NCBI GenBank assembly: GCA_019802505.1
Contig: JAFMOC010000009.1
Span: 7,730,001-7,794,000 of the forward strand
Reading direction: 5' to 3'
From: Corydoras sp. C115
Taxonomy: Eukaryota; Chordata; Actinopteri; Siluriformes; Callichthyidae
Length of the DNA: 64,000 nucleotides
Shown here piece after piece: positions 1 to 11,089 of the stretch. Under the pieces are notes generated by a model. The model saw nothing but the letters and a program-made list of their open reading frames with translations. It was not told the DNA's origin and did no database searches. The position numbers and the translations under genes were made by a program. Every line of letters begins with the position of its first letter. The first letter of the stretch is position 1.

Positions 1-547
1 GGGCAGTCGTAGGCTTGTGGTTAAGGAACCAGACTTGCGACCTGAAGGTTTCTGGTTCCATTCCCGGTCCCAACAAGTTCTACAGCTGAAGTGCCTTTGG
101 GCAAGGCACCCAACCCCAACTGTACCGTGTACAGGGCTGCCCACCACTTTGGGAAAGTGTGCTTACTTCCTGTGTGTTACCAGTCACACAGACAGACTTG
201 GAACCAGGTAAGGAACCAGACAACCTGAAGGTCCCTGGTTCCATTCCTGGTTCCAACAAGTACTACGGCTGAAGTGCCCTTGGGCAAGACACCCAACCCC
301 AATTGTACCCGGTTACCGTGTACAGGGCTGCCCACCGCTTTGGGCAAGTGTGCTTACTTCCTGTGTGTGTGTGTGTGTTACCACACACACAGACAGACTT
401 GGAACCAGGTAAGGAACCAAACTTGCGACCTAAAGGTCCCTGGTTCCATTCCTGGTCCCAACAAGTACTACGGCTTAAGTGCCCTTGGGCAAGGCACCCA
501 ACGCCAATTGTACCCGGGTTCCGTGTGCAGGGCACGTGTACTTACTT

Positions 548-583
<36 letters not shown>

Positions 584-610
584 ACACTCCTCTGTGTGTA
601 ATCCCTGTAG
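1..610 (+). mobile_element. tRNA-derived SINE (family 1), tandemly triplicated
   Basis: Three head-to-tail copies begin at about 18, 205 and 405; the motif AAGGAACC recurs at 23, 210 and 411, giving periods of 187 and 201 bp. The first copy has an A-box-like TGTGGTTAAGG and a B-box-like GGTTCCATTCC, then a body with 'gggcaaggcaccc' and a GT-rich tail that grows to (GT)14 at 552-580. The same family occurs in reverse at 60958-61042 and 61318-61400. The SINE class is inferred from the Pol III boxes; no family name was matched. Confidence 0.6.
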
Positions 611-2136
611 GTAAAACAGATCACTATCATCATCTTATCGTCTTATCTTTTTTTAATCAGTCAGTGGATATTGATTCCCGCTGGTCCAGATTTGCGTGTT
701 CTGGGTTCTGGGCGTTCCGTCGCAGGTAGGGTTCCGATCCATATGATTGATTCGGACGGATGGCATGATCATCTAAACAAACCCGGCAGGCGTCAGTATG
801 AGCCTCATCGGTGTGCAGATGCGTACAGAACCTCCACAAAACAAAATAAAAACCACTTTAAAGTCGAAGATTTGAAATCCAGACCGGTGTAGAACGCTGA
901 AGAGGCTTCTCCTTTGTTCTCCATTTCCATTCGAATAAAGAAGCGTAATGAGAAATTAACATTCACTGCGCAGACAGTCAGACACTTTCATTTGGGATTT
1001 TGCAGCCTGCGAGGTTCTCCGAATAACGACGGAGTCAATATATTTTAAATCAATTTGCCCGTTGGTAATTCGAGCCCCTGCTCGTTCATAAATAAACCCC
1101 GTATAATTAGAATTGTCGAACGGAATTGTCCACCTGTGTTGAACTGTCAGCGTTCTGATGGATGAAACACTGCCGTCCCCCAATTTCCACCTGATTAACC
1201 AAAGCAACTGGACCACGTTCTGCGCCGGTCTTCGTGGGGTTCATCTGGGGACAGTCTGTAGATAAACCACACATATCAAAGTCCACGGCTGTCCCCGGGT
1301 GTCCCCGGGTGTCTCTGCTCATTGGGTCTTTAGCTTCATAACTCATTGTGCACTGAGACAGAACGCAGAACGTCGTCTTCATGCGGTCACTCAAATCCGG
1401 AACAATCAGCGGAAAGTGGATGAATAAATAAAAGCTGTTCTGACCTCAAACTGTCACGCTGTGATCTCAGAGGTTCTGACTGCGACACGGGTTCCGGTGC
1501 CAGTCTTTCTGGGTCACGTGGTTGGCAAGGAGCCGGACTCGAGAGAGTTCTCTGGAGCTGCCGTTCGGTGGACGTCTATGTGTTTATTATAATGAACCGG
1601 ATTCGTCCTGCTTTATGAGAAAAGACGGGAATGCGCGAGTGTCTCATTGTATTATTAAAGAACGAACTGGAGCTTGGGCCCCGCCGTCGTCCTGTGGGTT
1701 CGGATCAGGACTTTCTGACGTTCTGTACCAATGGGCTGACAGCAGATCAGTTTTCCAACAAGCCAATCAATAAGAGCCAACGTAAGAACCCAGCGTAACC
1801 TTTAAACAGTTAAAGACCTTTTAGTCCACCATCAGGAGAACCATCGTTAAAGAAAGAACTCGAGCTTGGGCACCACCCATTTGGATCAGGACTTTCTGTA
1901 AATTTATTTCACACTCTCTGCACCAAAGGGTGCACCGAACCGAACGTCCACCGGCATCATTAGCGCTTCATTCGTAACACTGCCAGATCACCGCGGCAAT
2001 GACGACTTCCGGGATTTCTGTTGGACCGGTGCTCCCCATTTGAAAATGGACACCTGATCACTGTATAATCTGTAGATCAGTCACCCAGCCTCGGTCCTCA
2101 TAAGATTTCGTCCTAAAAACCAACTTAACTGGATGA
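611..2136. other. Unique intergenic sequence, no gene recognised
   Basis: Mostly single-copy DNA. A short direct repeat of GTCCCCGGGT lies near 1290-1312. Short open frames here (for example 1522-1773) have no recognisable domain, no codon bias and no convincing splice context. Confidence 0.5.
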
Positions 2137-2188
2137 TTTGTCTTGCCGCTGTCGCTTCGGCTTACTCTTTATAGGGTTCAGGTTTAGA
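2137..2188. mobile_element. Fragment of fold-back repeat arm
   Basis: 'cttgccgctgtcgcttcggc' and the following bases match the arm of the fold-back family seen complete at 50380-50863 and as a half at 6775-6986. Confidence 0.55.
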
Positions 2189-2189
2189 A

Positions 2190-2518
2190 TATCCATCCAT
2201 TATCCTCCGCTTTATCCTGTACTAGGGTGGGGGGGGGTTCCCCATGCCCATCCAGGGGAGAAAGTTTTGGGTGCAGGGCAGATACACCCAGGACAGGGCG
2301 CCAATCTATCACTGGACACACACTCACTCACACACACACGCTCTATATGGGGCAATTTGGTCCTTGATCCATGCTTCTTGGACTGTGGGAGGAAACCGGA
2401 GAACTCGGAGGAAACCCACGCGGATACGGGGAGAACATGCAAACTCCACCCAGATTGGGATTCTAACCAGGAATCCCCAGCGCTGAGAGGAGAACATGCT
2501 AAACCACTGAGCCTGAGA
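2190..2518 (-). mobile_element. V-SINE/DANA-like element
   Basis: Near full-length copy in reverse. The family, read in element orientation, has a tRNA-like head (GGCGGCACGGTGGCTTAGTGG; B box GGTTCGAATCCC), then 'gtggagtttgcatgttctcc', the V-SINE central core (TTTCCTCCGGGTTCTCCGG, CCCACAGTCCAAAAACATG), 'aattgccccatatagagtg', a variable poly-C tract, 'gataaagcggaagataatgg' and an (ATGG)n tail. Here the head end is decayed. The V-SINE assignment rests on recalled similarity of the central core and is fairly safe. Confidence 0.8.
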
Positions 2519-2529
2519 AGATGTACCAT

Positions 2530-3529
2530 GATAAAAACCAACAGAACACGTTATCGCCGTGTCGTCGACTCGCTTTCTTTCTTAATTGTAAGATTTTTGT
2601 CGACTTTTTCTTCGCCATGCGTCTGTAGATGTGGCACCTCAATCCCAAATACAAGAGAAAAACGAGACATTTGTTATAGTGCACAGTGTAATGATCTGCG
2701 CCACCTTCAGGTAAACAACGTTCAGTGTAGAGAACGAAGCCGCCGGTCTGAGGGCTGACTTGTCGATTGTCTCCCACTTACCAACTCCATTTGTTCTTCA
2801 TGCGAAAACTAATTGAGATGAATGCCATCTGATGGTAGCTGGACGTCCTACGCCGTGGTTCTCCGCTACCTTCGTTTGGCCTGATTGCCTAATTAAGCTC
2901 CATTTGCAGCCCCATGGCATCGATTTTTCTCCCGTTCTCTAGACTCGCTGCGAACATGGCCGCGGCCTCCGTGCTTAGCAACCCGCCCACATCGGCTGTG
3001 CCTGGCAACCCGTGACTCACCGTCGCGTTTGCCGTTGTTTTGACGTGACACACCGGGCCAAACAAGCCGAGGTTCGCGGCGTCGTAATGATGTCCTGCCG
3101 TTCCGGGTGGCAATTTGTAATCAATCAGACTGCGGCAAATCTGATTGCCCACTCCCGTAATCAACGGCGCGGACTTTTTAAGTGCTCCTGCTTAAGGAAG
3201 TGATACTAAAAGGTCGATGTGATTAGTAAGCAGATGATTTACCCATGAGCTGTTTATTCCAGCTCTTGCTCTGCTAACCTGCAGGCCAGGGTTCCGTATT
3301 CAGAACATGCCCAGCCGATCTGCCCCCCCGAGACCCTTGTTTGTGTCTCCGTGGTCCTCGGGCTTGAGAAACCGGATCACAGAATTCTGCTGCGGCAGCA
3401 ACGTTCTCAGACTGGTCAAGGTGAAGACGATGATGATGATGAAGGGGTCTAGATTTGGACATTGTTCCTCTCTAGCTCTGGAGCTCGTCCTTTATTTAAT
3501 GGTCAAAGTGATTTTAGGACTAAAGAGTT
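2530..3529. other. Unique intergenic sequence
   Basis: Single-copy, moderately GC-rich DNA with no gene recognised. The block 2889-3190 is free of simple repeats and contains several AATTA/CAATCA motifs. It could be a conserved non-coding element, but conservation cannot be judged from one sequence. Confidence 0.4.
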
Positions 3530-3654
3530 CCATCCATCCATTATATTCCGCTTGATCCTCTATTAGGATCGCGGGGGGGGGGGGGGGGGATTGGAACCGG
3601 GAATCCCAAGCGCTGAGAGGCGAACGTGCTAACCACTAAGCCACCGTGCCGCCC
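3530..3654 (-). mobile_element. V-SINE, internally deleted, with target-site duplication
   Basis: Only the tail (ATCCATCC, ctctattagg, poly-G) and the head (GGGAATCCC to gccaccgtgccgccc) remain; the whole central domain is missing. The copy is bracketed by GACTAAAGAGTT at 3518-3529 and 3655-3666, a 12-bp target-site duplication that proves insertion by retrotransposition. Confidence 0.85.
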
Positions 3655-3984
3655 GACTAAAGAGTTAAGAGAAATATTTAAATTACGGGAATCTAGCAAA
3701 GTCTGAAGTCTTTACAACATGTTTTAATCACTGTGCTGTAATACAGAACAACATTAATTTAGGATATTAAAAAAAAGCTAACCCACCATCAGGAGAACCA
3801 TGAGCAACAGGGGTGTGTATCAAATGTTCATTATATTACTATAAAAAAAACCTAGGTTAGAAGGATGCAAAATGTATTGAATAAAAGTAGCTCACCATCC
3901 AAAATACATAGGGCATGGTGGTGACCACATTATGTTGTGGGGATGATTCTTTTTAACATTGTATTATTATTATTTTTATCATTT
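3655..3984. other. AT-rich intergenic stretch
   Basis: AT-rich single-copy DNA with short A and T tracts; nothing recognised. Confidence 0.5.
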
Positions 3985-4354
3985 AATATAAGGCTCAGGC
4001 GGCACGGTGGCTTAGTGGTTAGCACGTTTGCCTCTCAGCGCTAGGGATTCCCGGTTCGAATCCCCATCTGGGTGGAGTTTCCATGTTCTCCCCGTGTCCG
4101 CGTGGGTTTCCTCCGGGTTCTCCGGTTTCCTCCCACAGTCCAAAAACATGGATCAAGTCAATTGAATTCTCAAAATTGCCCCATATAGAGTGTGTCTGTG
4201 TGAGTGAGTATGTGCCCAGCGATGGATTGGCGCCCTGTCCTGGGTCTATCTGCCCAGCGCCCGAGACGTTCTCCCCTGGATGGGCATGGGGAACCCCACC
4301 ACGACCCTAATAGAGGATAAAGCGGGAGATAATGAATGAATGAATATAAGGCTC
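3985..4354 (+). mobile_element. V-SINE, young subfamily A, with target-site duplication
   Basis: Element at 3998-4342, flanked by AATATAAGGCTC at 3985-3996 and 4343-4354. It carries the subfamily A variants: TTAGCACGTTTGCC in the head, 'tcaagtcaattgaattctc', 'gggtctatctgcc', GAGACGTTCTCC, 'ccctaatagaggataaagcg', 'gggagataatgaatga' and no long poly-C. By eye it is nearly identical to the copy at 36659. Confidence 0.9.
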
Positions 4355-4477
4355 GGCCGGCACGTTCTGGGTGGAGTTTGCATGGTCTCCCCGTGTCTGC
4401 GTGGGTTTCTCTTGTTTCCTCCCACAGTCCAAAAAACATGGATCAAAGTCGATAGAATTCTCCAAATTGCACCATAT

Positions 4478-4531
<54 letters not shown>

Positions 4532-4690
4532 TGTGTGTCCAGGGATAGATTGGCGGGTATATTGGGTATATCCTGGGTATATTGGCGCAGCGCCTGAAAC
4601 GCTCTCCCCTGGATGGGCATGGGGAACCCCCCCCCCCCACACACGACCCTAATAGAGGATAAAGCGGGAGATAATGGATGGATGGATATA
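4355..4690 (+). mobile_element. V-SINE, head largely deleted
   Basis: Starts directly after the target-site duplication of the previous copy. The A-box region is lost (GGCCGGCACG runs straight into TTCTGGGTGG). A (GT)20 expansion lies at 4481-4521 and the tail is (ATGG)n. Two adjacent insertions, or a partial tandem duplication, would explain it. Confidence 0.8.
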
Positions 4691-5535
4691 TATAGATCAT
4701 AAGTTAAAAGGTTTTTAAGAAACCTGATTTAAATACTAAAAACTTTTACTGAACTTAAACTAACCTTTAAAAAAGAATTATCCAGTACAGAACAAACATA
4801 TTCTTTTTTACTTAGATGTTTAAAGTTCGTAAAATTTGATATGTCATTAAAAATATATATATTCCCAAAACCAAACATTTCTTGCAGCTTAGGATAAATA
4901 ACATTTATATTGTTTTTTTATAATTATTAATCGAATTCTTTTGTGTTATTAAATGTGTAAAGGTATGTTTTATGAATTATTTTTTTTAATCAGCGTTGTG
5001 TTAAGAGTTCAAACCTGCAGTTGTGTGTTTTTGAGATAATTCCACTTTTCCGAACGCGTGTCGTACGTTGGCTGTTCTCTCGTGCTCTTTATCTGCGGAT
5101 CTCCAACGCCACTTCAAAGCACGCCCATCCTTCCAATTTAACACCCGAATCAATTTGCATCATAAAAGTCTTCCAAAATAATTTCTGTCCGCGGTGACGT
5201 TTGAAAAGAAAGGGTCACATTTGCATAATGAGCATTAAGCGTGATTATATGCCTGGTCAAAAAAACCCATTAGTCATTATTAAGCTTGACAATATCAGGA
5301 CCCCCGGGGGGAGGGGGGGGGGTCGTTTTGAAGTATTGTGACCACAGAAGCAGCACCAACTTAAAAAAATATATATATATTAAAACTATAACTACTGAGT
5401 AAAGTAGTGCATGAGTGGAACTGATGTTACGCAATGCGTATCGTTAAGAACAAGAACCTTCATGTAAATTGCCCCCATATACAGCATGACAGCAATAGAT
5501 TAGCGCTGCACAATAATTACCCAGGTGGCGCTGTT
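4691..5535. other. AT-rich unique intergenic sequence
   Basis: Single-copy and AT-rich. The part around 5040-5290 is less AT-biased and contains TAATTA-like and octamer-like motifs. A run of C and G lies at 5300-5323. No coding signal. Confidence 0.45.
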
Positions 5536-5650
5536 GTGGGTGTATCTGACTCCAGCCCCTCCACCGTCCAAAAACATGGATTCAAGGTGAATTGGATGCT
5601 CTAAATTGCCCATATACATACAACCATGATATACACGTATGTGTGCCCAT
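5536..5650 (+). mobile_element. Old V-SINE fragment, variant subfamily
   Basis: Retains 'gtccaaaaacatgg', 'attggatgctctaaattgcc' and 'ccatatacata'. It shares the unusual 'ctgactccagccc' and TTGGATGCTC variants with 6987-7075, which marks a distinct older lineage. Confidence 0.6.
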
Positions 5651-5723
5651 TAGGTTTCCATTAGGACCTAATATACACATATGTGTATATTAATATACCT
5701 AATATACACATATATATACACAC

Positions 5724-6700
5724 CAGTGCTTCTCAAATAGTGGGGCGGTGCCTGGGGGGCGCATAACAAGATATCACAGAGCAAGTGATATTAAGTGTAC
5801 TGAACAAACCCTCAAGAGACAACAGGGACGGCAGAGAGAAAGGCGGAGAGAGATAAGATAACGAGAGCAACAAAAGTCAACCGAAAGTTAAAACGAGGAA
5901 ATACAACAAAGCGTATGTAGCGCCTGGCTTCACTGTAACTGTAACTTCACTGTAACGAAGGTGGGAGACGAAGAAAGACCGGCGTGTCTGCTGTGTCTTT
6001 AAATGTTGGCAGCAGACAGAGTGAAGCCAAATAGATGAAGGCGTCACTTAAAGACATTACACACCGATTACACACCGAGTTCTTAATCGTAAATGTGACG
6101 CGCAGAGCCAGCGATCATAACGCTTTATGAAAACTACTACAGAAAAGCTGTGCGCTGCAGAACGCGCGCGTTTTTTGCCATCAGTTATGACTTCCTCATT
6201 TTGATAAAATTTTTTTAAAAAACAGCACAAATCGTTGTATTCATTTTTGTTTTGTAGGTTAAAGTGTTAATAAATTGTGCTCCTGAATAAATGTTGCTGA
6301 TGAATTTGAGTTTATTATTATTTATTGATTTTATTTCATTTAATTTTTCAGTATCAAATGCCAGTCAGTTCAAAAATGTTTCCATTTTAAATAAGGATTT
6401 CGCTCGTTTCTGTTACAAACTAAAAAACAAAGTTAATCAAATGATTCTGTTCTAAGTTGATCTATATTTCTTTCTTTTTTGTTTTCTTTATTGTTAATAA
6501 GGATACATTGTTATAAAAGAGGTGTACTTAGAACAAATTTATAGACAAATGATACTACAGTGGGCATGTAAAAATACTTTTTCATCCCATTTTGTCGTGG
6601 GGGGGGGGGGTGAGTGTGCGTGTGTGTGTGTGGGGGGGGGGGCACAAAAAGTTTTCTTCTTCCTAGGGGGGGCTTAACAGAAAATAATTGAGAATCACTG
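5724..6700 (+). mobile_element. Decayed hAT transposon remnant with BED zinc-finger pseudo-coding
   Basis: The ends are inverted repeats of the Charlie/Ac type: CAGTGCTTCTCAA at 5724 and TTGAGAATCACTG ending at 6700, with 12 of 13 bases matching. The flanking 8-mers are similar (6 of 8) but lie in low-complexity DNA. Around 5895-6070 the + strand, read with frameshifts and stops, gives a broken BED-type zinc-finger region: KYNKAYVAPGF, then ERPACLLCL, then RRHLKTLH, so the C-x2-C and H-x4-H ligands are visible. This resembles ZBED5-like hAT transposases. The rest of the transposase is absent or unrecognisable and the 3' part is AT-rich. Non-functional. Confidence 0.72.
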
Positions 6701-6774
6701 AAATACACCTATATACACTGATATATACATATGTGTGCCCATTAGGCCCCAAGTGTCCTCCACTTGTCCACTCG

Positions 6775-6986
6775 GTACTGTCCTAAGTGGAGGATGAGTC
6801 CCCCACTGAGTCTTGGTCCTCCCAAGGTTTCTTCCTTAAATAACAACATAAAAGGGAGTTTTTTCTTGCCACTGTCGCTTCGGCTTGCTCTTTGGGGGTT
6901 TAAAGGCTTTTCATTCTGTAAAGCTGCTTTGTGACAATGTACTGTTGTAAAAAAGCACTATATAAATAAATTACTTGAACTTGAAC
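6775..6986. mobile_element. Fold-back repeat, right half
   Basis: Runs from 'cctaagtggaggatgag' through 'tgtcgcttcggcttgctc' and 'gtaaagctgctttgtgac' to 'ataaattacttgaacttg'. It matches the right arm of the complete element at 50380-50863 and, in reverse complement, the left-arm copy at 30190-30455. Confidence 0.75.
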
Positions 6987-7075
6987 CTGACTCCAGCCCA
7001 TCAACCGTCCAAAAACATGGATTCAAGGTGAATTGGATGCTCTAAATTGCCCCATATACATGTATATCACAGTTG
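6987..7075 (+). mobile_element. Old V-SINE fragment, variant subfamily
   Basis: Contains 'ctgactccagccc', 'gtccaaaaacatggattc' and 'aattgccccatatacatg'. It is the sister of 5536-5650. The two fragments bracket the hAT remnant and one fold-back half. Confidence 0.6.
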
Positions 7076-7867
7076 CACTGTGGCACTGTTACAGCTATGA
7101 CAAACTAACGGACCGGCCAATCGCACCAGACTAAGGGACCGGCCAGTCACACCGTTGTCCCTGCAGACGCTCCGCTGATCCCTGCAGACATTGCTGTCTG
7201 TAAATTCAGGTGTACGCTTCGTGTGTCACACTGTTTTGCAAATTAAAGTCAGGGAATCTAAAAGGCACGTCGGCGTCAGTGGAATTACAGCGTGACCTTT
7301 CAGCGTCTTCGCCTCGTCCCCGTCACCACCCCGGATTGCTCTGCTGTCGGTTTGACCTTATTTGCAGAACATCTCGACTTCATGGCGGCGTCGGATAATA
7401 AGCCGAGCCATCAGATCAAACATGCTTCAGAAAATCAGCTTGACGTGGTGGTGGTGTTGAGATAATGAGGCGTCTGCTCCGCTCTCCGACGAACTGAAGC
7501 CGCTTCTGAATAAACTCTCAGTTGAACGCCGTCGATTCGCTGAAGTCGGAGTTCCGATGACTGACAGACGTAGACTTTAGGACTCTCGGGTAGACGTCCT
7601 GATGTTTCCTCAGGTGCTCGAGTGGAGGGATCTCTGGGATCATCCGTGTGTTTTGCGTTTGTCTCGTCTTTTTGTAGGTGGATGAAAATTGCCCCGCGTT
7701 ACAAACATCTGTAAACATCTGCCCTCAATCTGGGGTTTCCTCTGGCTTTATTGGTCTGACGACTCTCACACCACCTCTTCATTTAACAAATCCACTGATG
7801 AGTATTCACAGCAACAAATGTGTGTAACGTTGTACTGACATCATAATGACATCATAATTGTAGAATT
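7076..7867. other. Unique intergenic sequence
   Basis: Single-copy. A short imperfect direct repeat of GGACCGGCCA occurs at about 7110-7155. No gene recognised. Confidence 0.45.
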
Positions 7868-8125
7868 ATCCATCCATTATCTTCAGCTTTATCCTCTATT
7901 GGGGGGGGGGGTTCCCCATGCCCATCCAGGGGAGAACGTTTCGGGCGCTGGGCAGATACACCCAGGACAGGATGCCAATCTATCACTGAACACACACACA
8001 CTCTATATGGGGCAATTGGGAGAATTCATTTGACCTTGATCCATGTTTTTGGACTGTGGGAGGAAACCGGAGAACCCGGAGGAAAACCCACGCGGACATG
8101 GAGAGAACATGCCAACTCCACCCAA
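7868..8125 (-). mobile_element. V-SINE, head truncated
   Basis: Reverse copy: tail CATCCATTATC, poly-G tract, 'gttccccatgcccatccagg' and the central core to 'ccaactccaccca'. The tRNA-like head is missing. Confidence 0.8.
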
Positions 8126-8189
8126 TCGCCAAGATTTTTTGTACTGATTTGTTTAGCTTTTTGTTATGAGTCGTATATTTTGTATAGAG

Positions 8190-8505
8190 TGGTTGGCATA
8201 TTCTCCTGTCAACGCTGGGCATCCAGGTTCGAATCCCGCTCTGAGTGGAGTTTGCATGTTCTCCTCGTATCTGTGTGGGTTTCCTGCAGTTTCCACGTTT
8301 TTCCCTGCACAGTTTTCCCTCCAATTCCTGGATTCAAGGAGAATTGGATGCTCCAAATTGCCCCATATAGAGTGTATATCATGGTTGTGTGTATGTGTGG
8401 GCAAGTAGGGTGGCAGTGTCCTGGGTGTATCTGACCAGAGCCCGAAATATTCTCCCTCGGTGGGGCATTAGGGAACCCCCCCACCCCACACCTCAACCCC
8501 AATAT
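8190..8505 (+). mobile_element. Divergent V-SINE
   Basis: Has B box GGTTCGAATCCC, 'gagtttgcatgttctcc' and 'aattgccccatatagagtg', but the central core is diverged ('tttcctgcagtttccacg') and the A box is lost. It shares TTGGATGCTCC with the older lineage. Confidence 0.7.
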
Positions 8506-8790
8506 AGTGTGGTGCCAAACTGTACTTTAGCTTCAGAAAGTCATTCATAAAGAGACGGAGGTTGTGATTGGATATCAGTAATCTGGTGTTGTTCCAGTTG
8601 TCCCATCCCTTTTTGTCCCCTCGTTCACTCATTGCCCCCCCCACCCCTCCGTGGGCATCAGAGTGCATATGGCTGTTTTATGAAGCCTCCATAGTAGAGC
8701 ACCAACTGTGCCATGCAGCCTGTGGGATGTTGGTGAGTGATGGGCTGTCTACACCCCCCCCCCCCATCACCTTTAAAGTGCTGCTGAAGG
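8506..8790. other. Unique intergenic sequence
   Basis: Single-copy with C-rich runs; nothing recognised. Confidence 0.4.
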
Positions 8791-9418
8791 TCAGTCCTGC
8801 AGCATCAATGAGGACTCCCAGTCTCCCAACGCTGACCAAATGTGTTTATGGACCTCTGAGCTTCAGACCGACAGCGGCCGCCTTTAAAAGTGTGATAACG
8901 CCTCAGACCTCCACAGCTGTCCAGAACACCGTTAATGTCTAATATGGGTTCCCTCCAGGTCGCGGAGGGGGTTCTCCATGCCCATCCAGGGAAGAACGTT
9001 TCGGGCGCTGGACAGATACACCCAGGACAGGACGCCATGGGGAGAACATGCAAACTCAACCCAGATTGGGATTCAAACTGGGAATCCCTACCATGCCATC
9101 CAATAGGTCCATCCATCTATTATCTTCCACTTTATCCTCTACTAGAGTCGCGGGGGGGGGGGGGGGGGGGGGGGGGGTCAGTCCTGCGGCATCAATGAGG
9201 ACTCCCAGTCTCCCAACGCTGACCAAATGTGTTTATGGACCTCTGAGCTTCAGACCGACAGCGGCCGCCTTTAAAAGTGTGATAACGCCTCAGACCTCCA
9301 CAGCTGTCCAGAACACCGTTAATGTCTAATATGGTTTCACTCCAGGTCACGGAGGGGGTTCTCCATGCCCATCCAGGGGAGAACGTTTTGGGCGCTGGGC
9401 AGATACACCCAGGACAGC
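8791..9418. repeat. 387-bp direct tandem duplication
   Basis: 8791-9031 recurs at 9178-9418 at a constant offset of 387. About 160 bp of unique DNA, including a NotI site (GCGGCCGC), is nearly identical in both (one difference seen in the first 20 bases). The duplicated unit also contains part of a reverse V-SINE. A G tract of about 27 bases (9151-9177) marks the second junction. Confidence 0.85.
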
Positions 9419-9655
9419 ACGCCAATCTATCACTAGACACACACTCATGCACACAGACACACTCTATATGGGGCAATTTGGAGAACTCAATTGACCTTGA
9501 TTCATGTTTTTTGGACTGTGGGAGGAAACCGGAGAACCCGGAGGAAACCCACGCGGACACGGGGAGAACATGTGAACTCCACTCAGATGGGGATGCAAAC
9601 CGGGAGTCCCCAGCGCTGAGAGGAGAACATGCTAAACCACTAAGCCAGCGTGCGT
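9349..9655 (-). mobile_element. V-SINE in the second duplicated unit
   Basis: More complete than its partner at 8955-9105. It runs from 'ggttctccatgcccatcc' to 'aaaccactaagccagcg'. Its tail (ATCCATC, ctttatcctctactag) lies upstream at about 9110-9150, separated by the duplication. Confidence 0.8.
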
Positions 9656-9750
9656 GGCTGTTGGTTTCGTTGGTTTGTTTTTGGGTTTATCGCTTTGGTC
9701 TTATGTTAGGTGTGTAATGTTATCTGAGGTGTGTGTGTAAGTGTGTGTAA

Positions 9751-9787
<37 letters not shown>

Positions 9788-10435
9788 GTGTTAAGTTTCT
9801 GTCTGATTCTATGAGGGCGGGGCTTTAATTTCTTGAATAAAAAGCTTCTTTTTTTCTGATTTCTGACCTTTCACGCCACAGCAATTTGCCCCCCTGCCGT
9901 GTGAAAAGCCCTTAAATCTATCCGTGAAAGGTAATCAGGACTTCAGTCAACACGCTCTCTGTGGACGCTCGAGCACTTTGCACTTCACACCGACGATTTC
10001 ACTCCAAAAAAAAAAAAAAACCCGGACTGCAACCCGGCTCTGTGAACTGAACGCCGCCGCGGCGCTCTGAATGCCCCTGCGGACCGCACGGCTGGTCCAT
10101 CTCTGTAAACGAAGACGCGGTGCCATTACGGCCGTAGAGAGGGAACATTACTCAGCGAGCAGCGCCGGGCCTCGCGGTCCCTCACCATCTGCTCCAGTGT
10201 CACTGCTGCAGGATGGATGAGGCGACAGGGAGCTGGGTGTGAGCGCCGAGTCTCCACCTCCTGGTAGAACCGCGCTGACTTCCCAAACACGGGGAACGTT
10301 CCATCCCGACATATCTCGCCCGGGTTCCGTCTGTCGGGCCCCCGGCTATGTCTATTCCTCATAAGGGGGGTCCGGCCGTTGTGAGGAGTGCTGGGATGAT
10401 GGGGAAAATAAAACGGACCATTGATTCAGAATTGG
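9656..10435. other. Unique intergenic sequence with GT and A tracts
   Basis: Contains (GT)n at 9754-9786 and an A tract at 10006-10020, then a GC- and CpG-rich stretch (10030-10380) without repeats. A 78-codon reverse frame there has no recognised domain. Confidence 0.4.
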
Positions 10436-10735
10436 GCGGGGAAGGGTTCCCATCCAGGGGAGAACGTTTCGGGCGCTGGGCAGATACACCCAGGACAGGA
10501 CGCCAATCTATCACTGGACACACACTCACTTACACACACAAACATTCTATATGGGGCAATTTGGAGAATTCAATTGACCTTGATCCATGTTTTTGGACTG
10601 TGGGAGGAAGCCGGAGAACCCGAAAACCCACGCGGACACGGGGAGAACATGCCAACTCCACCCAGATTGGGATTCAAACCGGGAATCCTAAGCGCTGAGA
10701 GGCGAACGTGCTAAACCACTAAGCCACCGTTCCGC
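10436..10735 (-). mobile_element. V-SINE, tail truncated
   Basis: Reverse copy beginning in the poly-G region (ggttcccatccaggg) and running through the core to 'aagccaccgttccgc'. The (ATGG)n tail is missing. Confidence 0.8.
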
Positions 10736-10741
10736 AAATCT

Positions 10742-11089
10742 TAAATCATTCATTCATTCATTTATTTTTTATCTTCCGCTTTATCCTCTATTAGGGTCGC
10801 GGTGGGGTTCCCCATGCCCATCCAGGGGAGAACGTTTCGGGCGCTGGGCAGATACACCCAGGACAGGACGCCAATCCATCACTGGACACACACTCACTCA
10901 TACACACACTCTATATGGGGCAATTTGGAGAATTCAATCGACCTTGATCCATGTTTTTGGACTGTGGGAGGAAACCGGAGAACCCGGAGGAAACCCACAC
11001 GGACATGGGGAGAACATGCAAACTCCATGAGATTGGGATTCGAACTGAGAGGAGAACATGCCATCCACTAAGCCACCGTGCTGCCCTCT
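10742..11089 (-). mobile_element. V-SINE, near full length
   Basis: Reverse copy with an (ATTC)n tail, 'ctttatcctctattaggg' and the full core; the head end is 'aagccaccgtgctgccc'. The B-box region is partly deleted (GGATTCGAACTGAGAGG). Only 6 bp separate it from the previous reverse copy. Confidence 0.85.

Noticed and set aside
2190..2518. Functional tRNA genes suggested by A- and B-box motifs in this and other repeats
   Set aside because: The boxes belong to SINE heads; no cloverleaf with paired acceptor stem and anticodon arm was seen.
9178..9333. Possible coding exon in the duplicated block (frame containing TKCVYGPLSFRPTAA)
   Set aside because: No family recognised, no convincing splice sites, and the duplicate shows no sign of coding constraint.
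10126..10362. Possible minus-strand exon ending near a GTGAGG donor-like site
   Set aside because: A plausible donor alone is weak evidence. No acceptor, domain or neighbouring exons were found.
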